A DNA stretch of 16,789 bases from Bacteroidales bacterium (GTDB lineage Bacteria; Bacteroidota; Bacteroidia; Bacteroidales; UBA3824). Where the stretch lies: the NCBI GenBank assembly GCA_017530465.1, contig JAFXMJ010000018.1, positions 1 to 16,789 on the forward strand, in the 5' to 3' direction. Shown piece after piece: positions 14,530 through 16,789 of the stretch (its first letter is position 1; the number at the start of each line of letters is the position of its first letter). The position numbers and the translations under genes were made by a program. The notes under the pieces are model-generated. The model worked only from the letters and a program-made list of their open reading frames with translations, did not search any database and was not told the origin of the DNA.

Positions 14530-15432
14530 ATGTGGATACTGCCGGTAATATTTTCCGCCATATTCTTGGGCGTATATGACGTATGCAAAAAACAATCGCT
14601 CAAAGAAAACGCCGTCCTTGTTGTAATGCTCATTTCGTCTGGCGCGTCGCTATTGCTGATGACGCCAATGCTCCTCGATTCCGCCTTCGGGCTTGGCATC
14701 TTGGAGGGTACGCAGTTTGCGGTGGGCGGCACTTGTCTAAAAAATCAGCTCTACATCATTCTCAAAGCCTTCATCGTGCAGGCTTCGTGGCTGTGCAATT
14801 TTTACGCGATGAAGCATTTGCCCATTTCCATCGTTGGCCCTGTGAGGTCGAGTGCGCCCGCGTGGACGCTGCTCGGTGCGGTATTGGTGCTTGGCGAAAG
14901 GCTCAACGCCTATCAATGGCTCGGCGCGTCTGTAATACTCGTCTGCCTTTTCCTATACGCCAATTGCGGCAGGAAGGAGGGCATCTCGTTCAAGCACAAT
15001 ATTTTTGTCTATCTCCTGATAGGCGGTACGCTGATAGGTTCTGTGTCGGCATTGTACGACAAATACTTGTTGCGCACCGTGATGCTCGATAGGATGGAGA
15101 TGCAAGCGTGGTTTTCGCTGTACCAGTTTATATTGGCGTTGTGTATGATGCTGATATTCTGGTATCCCACCCGAGAGAAGACCACACCTTTTAAATATAA
15201 GGCCACTATACCATTGATTGGCATATTCCTGACAATTGCCGACTTCCTGTATTTTTACGGCTTGAGCTGCGACGGCGCGATGATTGGCATCGTGTCGCTC
15301 ATACGCAGGAGCAATGTCATAATATCGTTCCTTGCAGGTGCGTTGCTATTCCACGAACAGCACATCAAGCAAAAAGCTTTCATCCTCTGCGGCATCCTTG
15401 CTGGTGTGGCGATATTGTGCTTGTGCAAATAA
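14530..15432 (+). CDS. EamA/DMT-family permease
   Basis: A 300-residue integral membrane protein with about ten hydrophobic segments arranged as two five-helix halves, the layout of the drug/metabolite transporter superfamily. The first half ends with PVRSSAPAWTLLGAVLVLGERLNAYQWLGASVILV (about residues 110-144), where the G-E-R-L...Q..G pattern is the EamA hallmark. The second half repeats it as LIRRSNVIISFLAGALLFHEQHIKQKAFILCGILAG (about 258-293). A long polar loop between helices 2 and 3 (about 49-72) is unusual but not disqualifying. Substrates of this superfamily range from amino acids to nucleotide sugars and cannot be predicted here. The gene begins 23 bp after the lipoprotein gene, with no separate promoter seen, and converges with the gene at 15516-15998. 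Confidence 0.88.
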   Translation: MWILPVIFSAIFLGVYDVCKKQSLKENAVLVVMLISSGASLLLMTPMLLDSAFGLGILEGTQFAVGGTCLKNQLYIILKAFIVQASWLCNFYAMKHLPISIVGPVRSSAPAWTLLGAVLVLGERLNAYQWLGASVILVCLFLYANCGRKEGISFKHNIFVYLLIGGTLIGSVSALYDKYLLRTVMLDRMEMQAWFSLYQFILALCMMLIFWYPTREKTTPFKYKATIPLIGIFLTIADFLYFYGLSCDGAMIGIVSLIRRSNVIISFLAGALLFHEQHIKQKAFILCGILAGVAILCLCK

Positions 15433-15440
15433 TAATGGCA

Positions 15441-15486
15441 CAAAAAAAGCACGAAACCTGTCTTACTTTAGGCGGATTTCGTGCTT
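15441..15486 (-). terminator. Intrinsic terminator between convergent genes
   Basis: AAGCACGAAA (15447-15456) and TTTCGTGCTT (15477-15486) form a perfect 10-bp stem with a 20-nt loop. On the - strand the stem runs into seven T residues, fitting termination of the secreted-protein gene 30 bp after its stop. On the + strand the tail is only GTGTTGTT, so it would be weaker for the permease gene. Confidence 0.75.
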
Positions 15487-15515
15487 GTGTTGTTGGTGAC
15501 TGTCAAGCCGTTGGT

Positions 15516-15998
15516 CTAATAGAATTCGACGAGACCGAGCACTTGTCCAGCCAATTCAGCCATGTCATCCTCGTAGCTCATCATTACTATGGCAAACTTG
15601 TTGGTCTTTTCGTTGCCGACGAATGCAAATAGTGACTGCCAGCCAGCCTTTTCCTTGTTCGGGGCTACGAAATAAGCTCCTTCGCCATTTTTGCACTCGA
15701 ACTCGTCGGCTTCCAGTTGGGATGTATCCATCTTCATCTGCTTGCTGAATTCAGCAATCAATTCCTTGATCTCTGCATCGGAAAGTTTGTCCAACTGCTT
15801 CATACCTTTGGATGGAACCATACCAAATGTGAAGTTGCTTGCTGAGAGTACAAGGCCTTCCTCGTTGTTCTGTACTACGGTCATGCCTTCGGGAACGGTA
15901 GCCTTGATTCTGAATTTTTTCCAGTCGTAGGTTTCCTGAGCAATGCCACTGATTACCACACTGAGAAAGAGAATCAATGTTAAGATGATTTTCTTCAT
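15516..15998 (-). CDS. Small secreted protein of unknown function
   Basis: A 160-residue protein with a typical signal peptide (MKKIILTLILFLSVVISGIA, cleavage likely before QETYDW at residue 21) and no lipobox. The mature part of 140 residues alternates short strands (FRIKATVPEGMTVVQNNEEG, LVLSASNFTFGMVP) with an acidic helical stretch (LSDAEIKELIAEFSKQMKMD) and a C-terminal hydrophobic/acidic segment (KFAIVMMSYEDDMAELAGQV). The overall pattern resembles the small periplasmic DcrB/PsbP-like alpha-beta fold, but I do not recognise a specific family and do not assign a function. It has one cysteine (about residue 102), so no disulfide is expected. It stands alone, converging with the permease gene. 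The only possible -7 on its side is a weak TATGTTTA at about 16018-16025. Confidence 0.8.
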   Translation of the reverse strand: MKKIILTLILFLSVVISGIAQETYDWKKFRIKATVPEGMTVVQNNEEGLVLSASNFTFGMVPSKGMKQLDKLSDAEIKELIAEFSKQMKMDTSQLEADEFECKNGEGAYFVAPNKEKAGWQSLFAFVGNEKTNKFAIVMMSYEDDMAELAGQVLGLVEFY

Positions 15999-16195
15999 GT
16001 TGATTGATATTAATGATTAAACATACTGAGCGATTTTTGTCATCGCATCTTGATATATAGTGTGAATCGTCTGTAAAAGTTGAATAAAAAATCTGCATTT
16101 TTTTAAAAAAAAATAAAAATTTGTTAATCGGGTTGGATGAGGATTGCTAATTATGGGTTGGAAAGGTAAAAATTGAAAATACCCACTTTTAGGTA

Positions 16196-16226
16196 TTTCT
16201 GCATTGAAAAATCTTGTATAACTTTG
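16196..16226 (+). promoter_or_regulatory. Distal promoter of the Rid-like gene
   Basis: TAACTTTG at 16219-16226, followed by CA, matches the -7 consensus exactly, with TTTC (one mismatch to TTTG) at 16196-16199 after a 19-nt spacer. It would give a leader of about 75 nt. Confidence 0.55.
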
Positions 16227-16268
16227 CATTTCGAAATAATTACAAGTAATAAACAAATGTTTTTTTTG

Positions 16269-16276
16269 TAATTTTG
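16269..16276 (+). promoter_or_regulatory. Proximal -7 element of the Rid-like gene
   Basis: TAATTTTG followed by CACC is a textbook Bacteroidota -7 element, exactly 50 bp downstream of the distal one. No -33 TTTG is present at the usual distance. The start would be near 16282, about 25 nt before the ATG at 16308. Confidence 0.65.
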
Positions 16277-16307
16277 CACCGCGAATCCATAAAAAAACAG
16301 AAATATA

Positions 16308-16789
16308 ATGCAGTTTTCAGAATATACTTTTGACAAAACAGTAGCAAAAACATCAGAATTCAACGGCGAGATTCACGCCATAGTTACCGTCAACGACTCC
16401 GCGCTTACATTCACGGAGCAATTGGAGATGGTGGCTGATGGCATTGTAAAAATCATTTCGCAACATAACGGCTATGTGCCTGTATTTGTGCGACTTCTAT
16501 TGTCGGACGCTGCCAATCAGGCTCAATTGGCTGTATCTAAAATCAAGCAAACTCTCGGCTCCGACGCCGCCATCGCCTACATTGAGCAACCGCCTTTGCA
16601 CGGCGCAAAAATTGCCGCTTTTGTATATCTCCGTCAAAACGTTGAGGTAGAGCGCGTTGACAATTTTACCGTGAAAGTTGCCGCCAACGGATTCACGCAT
16701 TTTTACACGGCTAATTGTGTGTTTGAGACCGTTGAAACCTATATGGAAACCGCTGACCAACTGTGGTATTTGGAAAAAATGCTCAGCGA
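16308..16789 (+). CDS. Rid-like (YjgF/YER057c) domain protein, N-terminal part, runs off the window
   Basis: The frame opens with ATG at 16308 and has no stop before the window ends: 160 complete codons plus two bases. Residues about 20-118 look like a Rid/chorismatase-type alpha-beta domain: a strand (EIHAIVTVND), a helix (TFTEQLEMVADGIVKIISQH), a strand (YVPVFVRLLLSDAANQAQL), a helix (AVSKIKQTLG), then AAIAYIEQPPLHGAKIAAFVYL. That last segment recalls the Rid V..PPL..GA.VEI.V strand, though the arginine that RidA uses to bind the imine substrate is not seen there (K at the place after G-A). The remaining residues suggest that the protein continues well beyond a single 130-residue Rid domain. 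Longer Rid-type proteins include chorismatases such as XanB2/FkbO, but nothing here proves that. The gene is driven by the two tandem promoters. Confidence 0.6.
   Translation, partial: MQFSEYTFDKTVAKTSEFNGEIHAIVTVNDSALTFTEQLEMVADGIVKIISQHNGYVPVFVRLLLSDAANQAQLAVSKIKQTLGSDAAIAYIEQPPLHGAKIAAFVYLRQNVEVERVDNFTVKVAANGFTHFYTANCVFETVETYMETADQLWYLEKMLS

Larger units (their letters stand above)
15999..16307. other. Intergenic region between divergent genes
   Basis: A 309-bp very AT-rich gap containing no credible gene. It holds the upstream region of the secreted-protein gene on the left, homopolymer A/T runs at about 16100-16120, and on the right two tandem -7 elements for the gene starting at 16308. 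No strong hairpin or RNA gene was seen. Confidence 0.6.

Noticed and set aside
16098..16120. A/T-rich self-complementary stretch in the 309-bp intergenic region
   Set aside because: It consists only of T and A runs without a GC stem, so it is not a credible terminator or regulatory hairpin.

Overview
The window looks like a chromosomal segment from a member of the Bacteroidota, most likely order Bacteroidales. The support is: several promoters with the Bacteroidota -7 element TAnnTTTG (often TTTTGCACC-like), few Shine-Dalgarno sequences, a type B C-terminal sorting domain of the type IX secretion system (T9SS), a FISUMP-like surface lipoprotein, and the Bacteroidales variant of the sodium-pumping oxaloacetate decarboxylase. 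Species cannot be named from the sequence. No rRNA, tRNA, CRISPR array, transposase or phage gene was seen.

Left part (1-2999): the 3' half of rarA (replication-associated AAA+ ATPase), then a full-length methyl-accepting chemotaxis protein (MCP) on the + strand. It meets, tail to tail with only 7 bp between, a small cysteine-rich gene on the - strand with a clear promoter of its own. A bidirectional hairpin terminator at about 2967-2995 separates this from the next block.

Middle (3021-8358, all - strand): read in the direction of transcription, first a two-gene signalling unit: a protein made of two fused SiaB-like (GHKL/anti-sigma-type kinase) domains, then a SiaC-like (DUF1987) partner. 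After a 137-bp gap with its own promoter comes an oadG-oadA-oadB operon for a membrane oxaloacetate decarboxylase that couples decarboxylation to Na+ export. Its alpha subunit carries two nearly identical biotinyl domains in tandem.

Right-middle (8420-13667, + strand): a tight four-gene unit (gaps 1 bp, 6 bp, 4-bp overlap): a large T9SS type B secreted protein with fibronectin type III-like domains, a periplasmic or secreted TPR protein, a YbbR-domain membrane protein and coaE (dephospho-CoA kinase). A hairpin terminator follows.

Right part (13682-16789): a FISUMP-like lipoprotein with a recognisable promoter, a 10-TM EamA/DMT permease, a convergent small secreted protein of unknown function, and the first 160 codons of a Rid-like protein behind two tandem -7 elements. 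That last gene runs off the window.

The most unusual elements are the double-SiaB/SiaC pair without the phosphatase and diguanylate cyclase known from Pseudomonas, the twin biotinyl domains on OadA, and a complete MCP in a lineage that is mostly non-flagellated, placed against a cysteine-cluster protein.
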